From Strongylocentrotus droebachiensis (taxonomy: Eukaryota; Echinodermata; Echinoidea; Camarodonta; Strongylocentrotidae): a DNA stretch of 64,000 nt. Position numbers and translations under genes: made by a program. Location of the stretch: NCBI GenBank assembly GCA_035222895.1, contig JAVYIG010002121.1, positions 169,501 through 233,500 of the forward strand, written 5' to 3'. The notes below the pieces were generated by a model. The model saw only the letters and a list, made by a program, of their open reading frames with translations. It was not told the DNA's origin and did not search any database. Of the stretch, positions 20,160-33,563 are shown piece by piece. Position 1 is the first letter of the stretch. The number at the start of each line of letters is the position of its first letter.

Positions 20160-23100
20160 GTACAGGCTCAGCAACTGGTATCCTTGTATGTTTTGTTCAT
20201 CATCTTTTTGTTTCTTATTGTATACATTACCACAACAATTTTTAAACCCACAAAGGCTCATTGTGTAAAACTTAAATATTTGTAAATGAAATATGATATC
20301 GTGAAGGAACATTTGCCACCTTGAAAACCGAGAAAACAGCTTTACGTTGTTTGATGATTCATACACCCTTGATTCCTCTCAATGTACAGCGTCCTTCAAC
20401 TTCAGGGAGACAACTAGTTCATTTAGTCAAATTATTGGGCATGTTTGTATTATATGCAATAAAGTGTTGCATGTGAAGCTCCATGCCAACATTTGTTCTA
20501 AAAACCAATCCATTCACAAGAACAATGAAATCAGTTCCTCCAAAACTCGCAGCTGATGTTCAAACTTTAGAAATAGTGAGGACAACTGACATGAGGCTCA
20601 AATAGGTTGTTGTTGTTATAAGATAATTCTTGTATTTTTCAAGTTGTGTATACACGTACATATGGGTAGTACGTCACACGCTTCTGTGACAATTGCTCCA
20701 CAGCAATCTCCTACATGTACACTCATCAAATTCCCCTAGACCCAACACTTTATACCTGACCCTTACCCTTAACCAAACCTAAAAACTAACCTAAACCCCA
20801 ACCTAAAAACAAATTGTAATCCCAACCCTGCATTTATTTCAACACTTTTGATTAATTAAGCCCATAGCAAATGTGGATCACCAATTACATGTATTACATT
20901 GGAATATTAATTATCTGTCATAATGCTGTGCATGTGCCCTTAGGAGTTTATAGATACGATCATGACATAAAATATTCTTTTCAACAGAAACAATTTTCTA
21001 AGGAAAATATGCCCCCTTTTTTTAAAATGATTCATAGGTTGTCACTGTTCGACTCTCAATCATCCCCAAATTGGGCCAAAGAAGGGTAAATCTTGAGATT
21101 TGACAGAAAGGATTTTCCATTTTGCCGTTTATGTTAACATGACTAATATATGATAGCCGTACAGAATATCATACAGGTTTAAGTGAGGACCCCAGGAGGT
21201 ACATTCAATGTCCATACATGAGCAATAAAGGTTATAATGCGATCATAAAAACTGTCAAAAATATCAACTTAAGGCACTTTCAATAGCCCTGTTTAATCAT
21301 GTTTTGAAATGTGTGAACATTACAAAGATGTATCACATATAATACGAACATGATTTCTATGGATATACAATTGAAATTGCCCCCAGTTGATTTTTGACTG
21401 TAGTTGTGATCTTCTTGTATTTTATGTGTCACTGAGATTAAATTGCTGTGCCAAATGTTGTATATCTCATTGGGTTGTTAAATAACTAAAGTCTCCTAGA
21501 TTATTTGAACATTTACAGACTACAGTATACATGTAAACCTATTATATACTGATTACAAAATGATCATGTAACTGATAACGTCTTGAAATCACATATATTA
21601 CATTTAGCTTTTGTAATTCACAGGACAGCCCAGGTAATTGATGCCTATTGCTTATACTGATTGGCACGTTGTATAAGATGTACAAAGAAACTAGACCGTG
21701 GAAGATAATATAGTGTTTTGGGTCAGAAAATTGAACCAAAATTATGTTTAGACTATGATTGTAAATATGAAACATATGAAGTATCCATATAAATGTGCTT
21801 CTTTGTAATTCCCCATTTTGTTATTCTAGTTTATATAACCCACATTCATGTCATATTCATGAAGATTAAGGCATCCACAAAGTGCGTCATTCATGCTGCA
21901 TTGGAAGGAAGCTATTAATAAATACTTCTTGCAATAGTAATCATCAAGGTCAAATAAACACAGGAGCTCAGCAAGGCACATTCCATATATTGGAGTTGTA
22001 TCAAAATTCTATAAATAGTTATTAGTATGCATGGAAACATGGATGGCTATGTAGTCTGTCAATGTGCTATACACCAAATGCTGTTAAAAGTTTTGTAACT
22101 GTGAGCAGGTAGAATAATTTTAGCTAAGAACCCTGCAATAGGATGTTTAACTTAATGACATGCTAAAGTAATTCCACTGTGGCATAACTTAATATGATAT
22201 GTAAATGAACAGCAAGTGAAGATGAGAAAAAAAGCTGCACCTGACAAAGTGTACTCATTGTTCATTTATATGTGCTGTAAGATACAGATGTTAGGAGCAT
22301 ACCACACTGAAAAAGTCCTTTTTATTTAATCGCACTGGTACATTTTAGGTATTACCACCTCATGTGATGAAGGCTTTCTATCCCCATCACTTCGTGGCAT
22401 TATCTGTAGCATCTTCTTGATCCATGATTGAGGTTACTGTTTTAATGAAGTGCCCTCAAAACCAAAATCTGGCTTAAAGGTATGTGGCAATTTGACAAAA
22501 AATCTTGAGGCTTTTGATCCGATCATCCCCTTCCTTCCTGTCTTTTCCCCCTCACGACAAAGTTTGGCCTCCCCCTGATGTTACTTATTAGTCGAGACAG
22601 TGACCTCACAGTTCAACTCATGAGGTGTCCAGCCGCAGCTTTCCCCCTGCTCTAGCTTTCAACAAACAAGTTGGCCCACATCCCTTGGTGTATCGTCATT
22701 CAACCCTTTGAACTTGTTTTAAAGGGATTTTCACTTCTGGTCAATTCTCTGTTTAATTCATCTTTACTGCATGAAAAGTGGTACTGAGTTATGTAGGCCT
22801 GTCAATAATGTATGGATGATGTGTTTTGTTTTATTGATGCCTAAATAATATTAAATGTATTTGTCCATATGACAACTATATTGAAGTACATGTTCTGTAG
22901 CATATATATTTGAGTTATTCATAGTGGTACATGTACCGGTATAGGTCTTTACACATACCAAATTCATGCTTTTTTGCGTATCATTTGTTTGTCTTTAGAA
23001 TTCCAGCTTGCTTTGATTAATGGGGTAAAACAGTTGCTTTCATGGATATCATTAGAAATGTTTGAGTTAAGATAGGGATGATAGACCAAATATTCTAATA

Positions 23101-23358
23101 AAAGAAGGTAAAGGAAGGTGAATATACATTTATTATCTGCTGGGACCCAAAAAGGTAATTCAACACAAATTTCTGAGAATAATTATTTCATCTGCCCCTG
23201 GAAGTTGATAATGGTGTTAATTTGATATGAAATTTCTGAAGTACCAGATGGAAAGCCTTTATTTTGTTGTATAACTGTTCCAAACATAATGGCTATTATC
23301 CAAAGTAGATCTGAAAGAACTTTTTTGGCCATATTTTAAATCAGTCAATCTTGCTTTA
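20160..23358. other. AT-rich non-coding stretch
   Basis: No convincing exon. A degenerate CCTAACCC-like run lies at about 20758-20830 (telomere-like but too irregular to be telomeric). Pyrimidine-rich, slightly GC-richer DNA lies at 22510-22690 without a long frame. Small frames at 20347-20556, 20871-21089 and 21542-21775 carry no signature. Confidence 0.5.
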
Positions 23359-23710
23359 TTTCCTGTTATATCTTGTTAATAAACATCCCCAATATATGCG
23401 GGCAAATGATGAAGCTACTTAGCAACATATCGCACGGTAGGCTTTTATTAACTTGTTCTAAATATAATTCAAATATTCTTTTTCAAATTATTTCCTGATG
23501 TAGTTAGTAAATAAACATCCCTCTGGTTATGTTAGAAAACAAATAAGCCTCTCTAGTAACATACTAAAGCATTATATCTGAATGAAGTATTTCTCAATAC
23601 AGTTGAAATCATCCTTTTCTGCTTATTTCCTGTTGTAGTTTGTTAATAAACACTCATTTCATTTGCTGGCAAACAAAACAGTCACTTTAGGGACACATCG
23701 TGACGTAGTT
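23340..23710. repeat. three diverged ~133-bp tandem units
   Basis: A shared core TTTCCTG followed by a TTGTAGTTTGTTAATAAACA-like segment recurs at 23359, 23491 and 23626, spacings 132 and 135 bp. After each core come a GGCAAA/AGAAAACAAA-like segment and an 'ACATAT/ACATAC/ACACAT' segment in the same order. Identity is low, so this is an old array. Confidence 0.65.
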
Positions 23711-24896
23711 ATCATGTTGAGGTAATGCTTTCTACGAGATATCAATCAAGCTGTCAGTAACATTTTGATGAGTCAGCCCATCGAACAATTGATGATATGT
23801 TTGGCATGGTCTCTAGAGGCAGTCCTGTAGAAGAAACCAGGGGAGGGTTGCACCGCATGAACCTTTTAAAGTTATGTTTCATCAGTTTAAGCATAAAGAA
23901 GCCCAATTGAAAAGAAATCTCACTCTACTCAACAACTTGTAATGTTTTCAGAAACTCCCTCAAAAAAGGATAGGTTTAACTTTAACAAAGATGAGAATTT
24001 TGTATGTGTTCTGCATTTTAAATGGTGTAATTTTGTTTACTGCATTGTTTATTTACTAAACCATTGCTTTAGAATATTGACCTGAATACAGGGTTAATGT
24101 CATGTCTGTCTTGATAAGCCAATAATGTCACTGAGTGATTAATTCAGAAAAAACTATGGATGCAAAGTTTCCCATTCCTACTACATCGGGTACAGAACCA
24201 TATCATGTTTTTTTTCTAATGACATTTATCATATACAGTGTATAAGTTGGTCAGCCTTCACACTACTCATCCCGCATTGGAAGAAAGATGGTTTCAACAG
24301 CAAGTGTTAGTCTTTAACACTCCCTCGCTTGGGGAAATTCAGAATACTAGGTGTTGATGAATCTCCTCACTGATATCTTCTGCATGTTGTATTTTAAAGG
24401 TGAATAATGGTGTTGACGAACAACGTTGGGATTTGTCCAATTCCATGTCTCGGTTGGGAAATCCTGCCAGAGACATAGATTTTTTTTCTTTTTCTTAGAA
24501 TGTCTTTTCATCCTGAATCAGGAACAGGTAACTTTATTCGGGAGTTGATATAAAAAGTGTATTTATAGATGCCCTATTTATCAACGAAAGTCATATTTCA
24601 TGCTTGAAATTAATCTATGACAACAATTTTTTTGTTGATCCTTTTGTTTGATTTCTTCTATGTTCTCTCCTTTTCTAACCCTCTCTCTGATTAAAGCAAT
24701 CCAATGTAAATATTTGATTAGAGATATTTCTAGAAAGCCTAAAGCCTAGAACTTTGTTTGTTGGCAAGGAGTTGGGATGAGTTGTTTCACATTTCGTTTG
24801 ACTCCCCCATCTCTTTCTATTTCTCTCTCTTTCTCTTTCTCTTTCTCTTTCTGTCTTTCTTTCTCAAATCCTTCTTTTCCTTGTTTTATTTTCCAG

Positions 24897-25234
24897 GGTT
24901 CAATTAGACAATAATATAACTATCAGTTTACAATCTCCATCACAGCTACTTTCCTTCATATCACTTTACTAAGCTGTATTGTATTAGTCATAATCAGTGG
25001 CATCAACTCAGCAACAAACTGACATGGGACAGCCCCTATCATGTTCTCCATGCTGCCCAATCAACAACTGCTCATTAGAAATGTGATACAAACCACAAGA
25101 AGTGCTGTCCTAGGGGAAGGGGGTGTCTGAACCGATATTGTTTCATTCTTGTAGAAGAATCTGTACATACAGCAGTGGTTTAGGACATTATATTGGACCT
25201 GTAGTTTAGCCTGTATACTTTGTTGCCACAAGAG
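24897..25234 (+). other. non-coding 5' UTR exon of the 25.9-kb gene
   Basis: An unusually strong acceptor precedes it: a (CT/CTTT)-rich tract from about 24800 ending TTCTTTTCC..TTTTATTTTCCAG/GG. It ends at a strong donor, CCACAAGAG/GTATGT. All three frames are interrupted, so it is not coding. It lies 690 bp before the first coding exon and in the same orientation, fitting a spliced 5' UTR. A short embedded frame (about 25025-25133) is open but has no signature. Confidence 0.45.
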
Positions 25235-25812
25235 GTATGTAGTTTATGTGTTATATTCTTATTTGTGTGAAAGGTTTTAAGTCAAAAAGACAAATTGGTT
25301 TATCACATGGTTTGAGAAAAAGTACAGTGTTCCTGGATCAGCAAACAATATTGTTCTAATCTCGCATGGGTTTGCAACAGATAGTAGTAGAATATTATTT
25401 CAATAACCCATGTTTTGCTAACGTGACTTTGTAAATAAGTGAGTATTCAGTTCAATGTCCAAAGGCTTTTAGACAACAACAACAGATTTGGTGTGTTGTG
25501 TCTTCACAAAGTGCATTGATAAGGGCAACTCATTGTTTTTTAACCTGTTAACAAAATGAGGTTAACTTAAAGTGTTGCATTGTAGGCGTTAAATTGCTGC
25601 GATTTTGTGGGACATCATCTACTGTAATGTTATGCATCTATATTTCTCTTTCATTATTGTTTGTGTCAGGAGTATGAAAAAGACAGATTCAATGCTTACT
25701 TTCCATTAATTCTATACTACTTATCTCTTTTTCACTCCCCTGTCTTGGCACCTTATCAACCTGTCAGAAGTTGTATGAATTTTTTTCCCCCATAAACTTT
25801 TCTTGCTTTCAG

Positions 25813-25875
25813 CTTGATCCTCCTCCTCCAACAGTGATGAAGTTGCCATCCCAATTTAATGACTATTTGACATGA
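25813..25875 (+). pseudogene. exon-like partial duplicate of coding exon 25927
   Basis: It follows a good acceptor (AACTTTTCTTGCTTTCAG/CTTG). In frame it reads LDPPPPTVMKLPSQFNDYLT and stops at TGA (25873-25875). The segment 'TTGCCATCCCAATTTAATGACT' parallels 'ATGTCGTCCCAATTTGATGACT' at the start of exon 25927, differing at only a few positions, so the two are duplicates about 90 bp apart. If included in the mRNA it would supply a short upstream frame ending in a stop, or a short alternative isoform. Otherwise it is a dead exon copy. Confidence 0.5.
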
Positions 25876-25926
25876 AATCAGTTGAATTTATAGTTAACTT
25901 TTTCTTGTTTTCTGTTCTTCTTAAAG

Positions 25927-26055
25927 ATGTCGTCCCAATTTGATGACTCTGTGGTACTGGATCTCTTTCAGGATGATTTCATCCCGCCTCCATCCTTTGA
26001 CCTGACTATGTGTGATGATGAGTTCAATCATGCTCTCCATGGTTACGCTCCAGAG
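25927..26055 (+). CDS. first coding exon, acidic/aromatic N-terminus of an unrecognised protein
   Basis: Acceptor TTTTCTGTTCTTCTTAAAG lies directly before the ATG; donor CCAGAG/GTGAGT follows. The exon is exactly 43 codons, phase 0 at both ends: MSSQFDDSVVLDLFQDDFIP then PPSFDLTMCDDEFNHALHGY then APE. The start is chosen because it is the first ATG after the acceptor; another acceptor-to-ATG use is not excluded. Nine Asp/Glu and five Phe in 43 residues, with LDLFQDDF and FDL motifs, resemble an acidic transactivation domain or a linear docking motif (inference). The C-terminal half aligns with the next exon (FD-x(5-7)-EFN-x(6)-P), so the protein seems built of a duplicated unit. The family is not recognised. 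Confidence 0.7.
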
Positions 26056-26584
26056 GTGAGTCTTCAGTTCAATTAACTCCCTTGCTACCACAAGCCTGAA
26101 ATCCACTCATAGATCAAAGGATGTGGCCCATATTCTCAAATGTGGCCAATGTTAATCATGGCTTGGATTGATAGTCCACTAAATTTCCTAAGCCAAGCTT
26201 CAGCCCTCCACAATCTGTTTTGAGTATTGTTATTATGTACGTACCTGCAATCTACAAACACCATTGTAGATGTATCATGGTCTAACTGACATGCCACATG
26301 TTCTCAAAGGCAGTTTTTAAATTAAATCTGGCTTAATTTAATACACTAATATATGAATGATGAAGTTGCAAAACTACAAAATCAAAAGAATTTTGGGCAT
26401 GCAAAATGGTGAGAAATTTGTTTCATAGAAAGTTATTATATCTTCATTTAGTTACATAATTATGGTATTGTGTAACGGATGAAGAGGTTGACTTTTGGGA
26501 CTCCCCAAATCAGTGGATAACATCTAGGTATTGAGGCTAGGTTAAACCATGAGTCTAAAGTTAGGTAGCTTTTGAGAACACAGG

Positions 26585-26760
26585 CCTACGTCTCCAGATT
26601 ATTGGTCGCAAGGAATGGGATTCAAATTTCTGCCATTGCATTAGTGTCTTTTGGCAAGACATTAATCTACATTTACCTCTCTATACCTAGACATTTGCTT
26701 GGAATTGTTAGAATCAAGCACTACATAATGTGAGTATTGTTATCATTTGCTGTAATTTAA
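26585..26760 (+). mobile_element. decayed tRNA-derived SINE-like element
   Basis: A B-box-like GGATTCAAATTTC lies near 26619. It is followed by GTGTCTTTTGGCAAGACATT, AATCTACATTTACCTCTCT and a tail AAGCACTACATAATG. This order resembles the widespread invertebrate SINE segment with 'cttgggcaagacacttaatc' and 'gcgctatataa' ends (recognised by memory, not by search). It lies in the intron between the two coding exons. Confidence 0.5.
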
Positions 26761-27725
26761 CTCCTATTTTCTTATTGAAGCGCATCCATTTTTGTTGTGA
26801 GTGACAACAATAAGAGCCTATGAACTTAGGCTATCTTTGCAATAACTTGTGAATTCACCTGTGCATCTATCCTGTGTGAATATTTAACTAGTCTACTGTT
26901 TATTATGTCACATAGAATATGATGTTATCAAATTTTGTCATGCTGTTGAAGCCCAATCCCCAGTATCAAACTCTACATTGAATATTTTCATCAGATCGGT
27001 ATCTTATGGCTCAGTCTGTCTCTATCAGATAACAACCTTTTTTTAGCAGGAAAAGCACAGTGATCCTTATCATAGCTATATAAAAATATGGGGGTGAAAA
27101 TGTCATAACTGTGAAATCCATCTCGGTGGAAATTACTTTCATAAGGTTGAATTTCATACAGTTTTAACGTTGATTCACTGATTTGAGACTAAATGACATC
27201 TTGGGTTGTCATATAAGTACATCCTGGCAACCTTGTTTTTAGTTTCAGTGAATATGAGGTTGCATTTAAGTTCTTGACTCGAATGTGACCTTGATTTTCA
27301 CAAAAAACAAATTAACATGGGTATACATGCACCGTCACAGTTATCTGCAATGAATTACTTATCTGCTATAACCTATTTGATGAGACACAAGGGTTGCAGA
27401 CAAATTCCCCCAAAATCATCAAAACCTGGAAATTTCCTTTGCATTTCTAATGAGCATGTAGTCATAAATGTACTTCCGTAACAGATTTTCAAAATGGACC
27501 CTTAAAGTAATAGAAGTTTTCAATCAAGTCATTCTTGCTCTCAGCAGACAATCTGTAGCCAAGATATAGATTTCATGTTTTAAATGTAAAAATTGATGAT
27601 GATATGTAGCCAACCTTTGTTGTTTATGTTATTTCCTTTCCATGTTTGTTTTAATTGTCAAGACATACTGTATTATAGCTGAATCATGAATGTTTACATC
27701 ATTTCCTTTTATATATGGGGATCAG

Positions 27726-27812
27726 ATTCTGTATGAGGTTCTGCCACAGTTTGACCCTCTGGTTGCATCAGAAGAGGAATTTAACACTACTATACAATGT
27801 CTAGGTCCACAG
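27726..27812 (+). CDS. second coding exon, repeat of the exon-1 unit
   Basis: Acceptor ATATATGGGGATCAG and donor CCACAG/GTATAG bound an 87-bp exon of 29 codons, phase 0 at both ends, so it joins exon 25927-26055 in frame. It reads ILYEVLPQFDPLVASEEEFN then TTIQCLGPQ. It aligns with the end of the previous exon: PSFDLTMCDDEFN...APE against PQFDPLVASEEEFN...GPQ, sharing FD, acidic-acidic-EFN and the Pro near the exon end. Both exons are symmetric (0-0), the usual condition for exon duplication. The continuation of the gene is uncertain; the next in-phase candidate is 50600-50657. Confidence 0.65.
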
Positions 27813-30800
27813 GTATAGAACCTTGGCTTGCATCCATTCTGCCCGGCTTCCACGTGCTTTCTTGATTCACTCATTCATTCATAAAAACATTGCTAATTTC
27901 ATATCAAACTGAGATGAACATTTCTCACATGACATAATAAAACCAGGACAAAGTTGGAAATATTGTTTTGTGAAATCATTGTAAAGTGGCTAATGTTATA
28001 GCATGGCATAATGTGATTGCAAGTGGTATTTGCTGGGCTTAGATGTACCACTAATTGTTCATATTCTAAATAAATATTAAATATGTGATGTACACAATAC
28101 TGTTGTAAACAAAATTGAATAAACATATGGATGAAAATTGCCCCCAAAATTCTATTTTAGAACATGAGTGGCTTGAGAACCTTTTTTTCAATATAAAACC
28201 TTTATCCAGGTTTTGTCTTTAATGATTAAGAAGTTGATTAACTCACTCACATCGGTTAGAAGAAGATTTCTGTCTTTTCTGTTTTCCATCTTTGTTTTGT
28301 GCCTGTGAAATCTTGTTGTTTGTCTATTGTCATGTGACTCTCATTTAGTCTTGAACAAAAAACATCTGATCACCTAATAGTTTTCACAACTCTATAAGAT
28401 ACATATTCTTTTTCATTTTCATTTTAATAATAATATTCATAATATTATTTATTGGTTTAGCACAAATTTGCTAGGTGATATTTTGAGCTGGTAAATACAA
28501 GGACAAATATATAAATAGATGTCAGATTTTGATACATGGTTACAAATGTTTTAGAAGGTTATGTATATGTACCGTAATAGTTATATCCATATAAAAGGTT
28601 ATACATTGGAAAAAAATACATTGGACAATAAATAGGTATAAATAATTTAGTATAGATCGATTTCTATAGCAATCTTTTGGGGGGGAAATTGAAATCATTT
28701 CATGTCATTTCACATATCATCAAAATCTGGGTTGAAGCTCATTTTCATATTCACTGAATCCAACTTACTTCATGAAGCCTCCCTAATACACATTACTCAT
28801 ATGCCACTCATCAACATGCATCACAATATTTAATCAGCTATGATGAATAACGATGGCTAACAGAGATATAGAACTGCTATAAATAACCCTTCGAACTGCT
28901 CCTTTGCATGTTGGAATCACCCTGGCCTGAGCTGAAAAAAGTCTGTGATTTTTGCCAATTTTGTAATTCTGCCATTTCCGTTGCTGCCTAGCGAGTTAAG
29001 CCCACGTATCAAGTTGATAGTTCGCTGTCAGTATTTGATATCGCCAGCCTGATTAAGTATATTATGCTTTGGAATGTAATGGCATATATAGCATAATAGC
29101 ATTTAGGAATGAGATATGGAGATAGAAAGAAACTATAGTCTTGTGTTGCATGACAGTGTCTGCTGTTTTGTACCTTCAAAGGCAAAGTTTGTGTCATCTG
29201 AAAACGAGATTTAGAGAGGATTAGAGTTTCACCATAGAATTTTTCTCAGTATTGGTTATTTGCAGTATCATTGTATGAATTTTGCTGACATTTTTATTCT
29301 GATTGTCCTTATCTTGAATAAAATCGCACAACATGTATATACATGTATATATATACATTGAACTGGCTATATTGTCCTGGTAGGTCAATGTGTAGCAGTG
29401 CATGAACTATGTCTTTCTCCCAGCAAACCACACATTTAACATCTTTCTTACAAACGATCTGAATGTGGTACAATTGTATTAACATTAAATGCCAGTTATG
29501 AAACTGTATGATAAGAAAAACATAACTTGTATATCATATACATGTAGTTATTAAGGACTTTTACACACAACATCCATGTGCACTTGGGCACAACAGAACC
29601 AGATCTAGAAGCCTCAAACTCTAGCTCTGAAAGCAGGATCTTACAAGTCACTCCATTGTCACAGGGATACTAATAGTGGCAATTAGACTGAGTTTCTTAA
29701 GTAATCTTCCACCAATAGGACTTTGTCTTTTCAGTTTTTGTTTTGCTACCGGTATTTATTATTAAAATGAGTTCTCACACAGAGTGAGGTGGTAATGGGG
29801 GATGGGGTTGGAGACATTGTAAAACAAATTATATCCCCTTTCTCTCTCTCTCTCTGTATCCCCCCTCTCAATTTTTTTGTTTGTGTCAGAATGGTAAAAC
29901 TGGAAAACAACATACTAAATTTGATTTGAAGAGAATGACAAGCTGCAATCACTTTACATTAGCAATCTTGAGAGAACAAAATATCTGCAATTAAAGTTGC
30001 TCATGCGTGGGTTAATAAAGGGCAGCACACAAACGTAAGCACAGGAGCATAATACCTGTTGGCTCAGTGTTGTGTAGTGATCTCCAAGTTGCCTACTTTA
30101 CGAAAAACTATATACCCATGCGTGAACATCTTTAAGAGAAGAAGTTTGTCAAAAGAGAAGAGCCCCATTTGATACTAACATACTTTGGTAATAGTTGGCA
30201 AAACGGAGCCTTAATCATTAAAATGTGGAAATTATCAATAATCTGCAAAGGTAGTTGTATAATCACTGAAACAAGTGTGGAAATCATTATTTGCAAAGTG
30301 AGACATTAAATGACAAAGCTCAGTGGAGATCATGGTTGGTCTGCTGAGTGAGACATAATCACCCTTTAAATGTGTAAATCATTGTTGTGGACTTTAGGAC
30401 AAAATATGTTTCATATTATTAGAAATGATTTTCTCAGACCTGTATTTGTGAAGGTTCTATGTTGTGTGGTTTGTGGAGCCAGGCCTGGGAGTCGTTTCGT
30501 GGCAGACAGATAATCTTGGTATGAAATCACATGCTCATCCTGGATTAACTCCTGGGATTCAGCTCTCTAAATCAATATCACTTATTGCACTCAATCTATA
30601 TGCTCTTCTTGTGTTTCTAAATGAATACAGCTCAAATGTGTGTTTTTAATTTAATGATGATTCAATTAAAAGAGATATAAGTGTGATATGATGATTAATG
30701 TCTACCGGTATGCACAATGTAATATATTGCCATCACTTCAGACTTGCTCACCATGGCTGTGAAGTTATAGTGAGGTTCACGTGACAGTCTATTAACTTTA

Positions 30801-33500
30801 AGTTTAGGCTGTGGTAAACTTCAGAGTTATCTTGTAGATAGGGGCTGTGCAGATACACTCATGGTTTTAAGTTAACTCAAAATTTATAAATTACTACAGA
30901 TATTAAGGTTAGCGCAATAACTACAGCAGCAGCAGGTCCTTACTCAAAGTTATGTTCCATGTGCATGCAATTAACTGTGAGGTTACGCCAGCTTATAATT
31001 AAAGTGAATGCTTTCCCTAGCTTGTAGTTTGCTTTGAATACTTGTCGTTTTGGTCCCGTGTGAACCCTCATCGTTGTTAGGGCATCCTTGTTTATAACGT
31101 AAAGTTTAAAACTATAATGGATCCATGTGTATAGAGGTAACTTTGACTTGCTCTGTTTGCACTTGGTTGAAATTAATATTTCTTTTATTTAACTACTTTA
31201 GTAGCGTTAGTGAGAGAGAGAGATTGGTTTCACTTCTTCCCCAGCAACAAAATATCCATGTTCATGTAAATTCGAAATTGTTTCTTGAAAGACCAGTCAA
31301 CAAAATAAGAGCAGGGATGGGGCAATGTTGCACAAAACAGAAGGAAATGTGTCTTGACAAGCAATAAGAAGTAACTGGGTCAGAGGATTCTTACAAGCAA
31401 ATATCCTTTTTGTTTAACTGTCGGATTTATCGCTACTGTAATTGACCTTAATATGTTGCAAAAAATAGCATCTTTTCTTCCCTTTGTATTGAAACTGTAA
31501 CTTAATTGTGTCTGCATGTGGAAGATAATGGCACACTGAAGATTATTTCAAGTAGTGAGTAAAGCAGAGTATACTTGTGACCAATGCTGAGTCTCGTGGG
31601 TCAGAAATGTGGTATGAAACAGGAGGCCATATTATGCCAAATATGTGTCACTGTTCTAGTTTTTCTTCACCTTAAATGTCATCCTTTGTGAAAAAATATG
31701 CTGTTGTGGAAAATGACTATTACATACAAGCCCACAAGGACCAAGCAATGATTCATTTGACGAGGTAACAAATTTGCAGTTATAGAGGGCAGCAAACCTA
31801 TTATTGGTTGCCTCTTCATCAATTAGGCTGATATCTTCTAATTTTGCTGTATGAAAGAACAGGAAATATGGGAAATGGAAAATAAAAACATGTTTAGAGT
31901 TTTCTTTTGTTTTTCATTGTATTAATAACATAGTGTTTGGACAAGTGAAATAGTAATCCATTGGTTGAAAAATCTTCTCTTTCACTGATGCTCTATAGAT
32001 TTTTCTAATTGTGTTGATATGTTTCTTTTCCCATTCATTGAGAATCAGAGGATGCATACTTGTAGGTTTTACACTCAAATATTTTTACTTAGTTTTTGAT
32101 AGATTAGAAGGTGAAAATCTTTATTGGCATAATCTCACTCTCCATCAAGGATCTCTTCTAAAATTAGCCATCCATATCAATCAGACACATCTCTAAAGTC
32201 ACGAGGGGTATCACCAGTCCTTCTCACTAGGGGTAAGGGGGGGGGGTATGTGTCATCAAGACCTGTACATCATCTCCAAACACAAAAACATTTAAAAATT
32301 GTTTGTTTTTTCATTACCAGGCGCGTAACAGGCGTATTGCATTCAGGATAACAGAAAAAATCAGGAGAAATAATATCAAATTTTCACTGGTGATAAGAAG
32401 ATACCACAAAAAGTAAAAAACAAGAAGAAGCAATCTTCGAGTAGGATGTAAAATACTACGCAAGATATAAGATCCATGTTACTCTTAGATGTGAGACAGG
32501 TTACCCTGTACAGGGTATCAAAAATTACTCAAGACTTTTCTATCCTTGTATACGGTGCTTTTCAGAAAGTGATTTACGAAGATGATGTACAGTACTCAAT
32601 GTGACATCCCCCTCCCGCGCCCTTGGGGGCCCTTACCCTCCCCCTCCTTGACCCATATCCTCATTCTCATTCACCACTTCCCCTGGGTAACAGAAGAAGA
32701 CAGATGGGGGTAGGGAGGTGTGAGTACTTGTACTTGTTCAGTTAGTTTACCCCTAAATTGGCTCCAGCAGAGATCCCCTTCATGATTTTTCTTTAGATTA
32801 AATTCCTATTTTGAATATTAATTTTTTACAAAAATAGTTCCCATTATAATCAAACAGTCATTTTTTGGTAATTATCATGTTCCAAGGGTCTCATACATTA
32901 GATTGTGTTTGCGCACAACACCAAGAAGTATATGCAAGTCCTAAATTGATTCTTGTTGATTTATTTGATTGATTGATTTTCATTTATATATTGTTTTATA
33001 AAGACAGACCAGCAGAATCTAATAAAGGATGAAGTCACAAAGAGACAAATCATGCACAAGGCCCCGGATGACTATTTTTGTCAAATGATAGTGTACATCT
33101 TCCAACAATGTTAGGTTTGGATTTTAGGTTTGGATAAACTTTTAGAAGTAATGGTGTTACTAAAGTTAAGTCATCAACAAAGTGTGTCAAATTATTATAT
33201 TATTAACCCAATTTTTATATTTTCCTCCAATGAAATACATGAAACACTTGAAACTTGTAGAGATGAACTTTTGAGAAGGGGGGGGGGGGGGGTAAGTGTG
33301 CTTGGTCTACTCCTTGTAACCTTCCATGATGAGGAAAGTTCTTTCCCTCTCCTGTCTCCTTGATCTAAAGGCCAGTCTGGAGTGCATCCTGGGACGGCCG
33401 TATCTTGTCTCATCATCTCATGATGTGTTACCACGGCACCCTCCTATCTTTCCTTTTGATCTTAGCCGCGAGCGGGAACAAGATTGTCTAAAAAGGGGCA
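27813..33500. other. long AT-rich intron-like stretch
   Basis: No exon with both splice signals recognised. It contains a (CT)n patch at 29838-29856, an alternating TATA/ACATGTATA patch at 29335-29357, and poly(G) runs at 32238-32247 and 33278-33292 (15 G). A frame at about 29560-29680 is protein-like but lacks splice sites. Confidence 0.5.
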
Positions 33501-33507
33501 CATGCAA

Positions 33508-33563
33508 GTCTGAAAAAATGTTGACTCCCGATAAAGAAGTTACGGTACTCACATTTTTCAGAC
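33508..33563. repeat. inverted repeat, 13-bp arms
   Basis: GTCTGAAAAAATGT (33508-33521) and ACATTTTTCAGAC (33551-33563) are inverted around a 29-nt spacer. It may be a small fold-back; no target duplication was identified. Confidence 0.6.
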
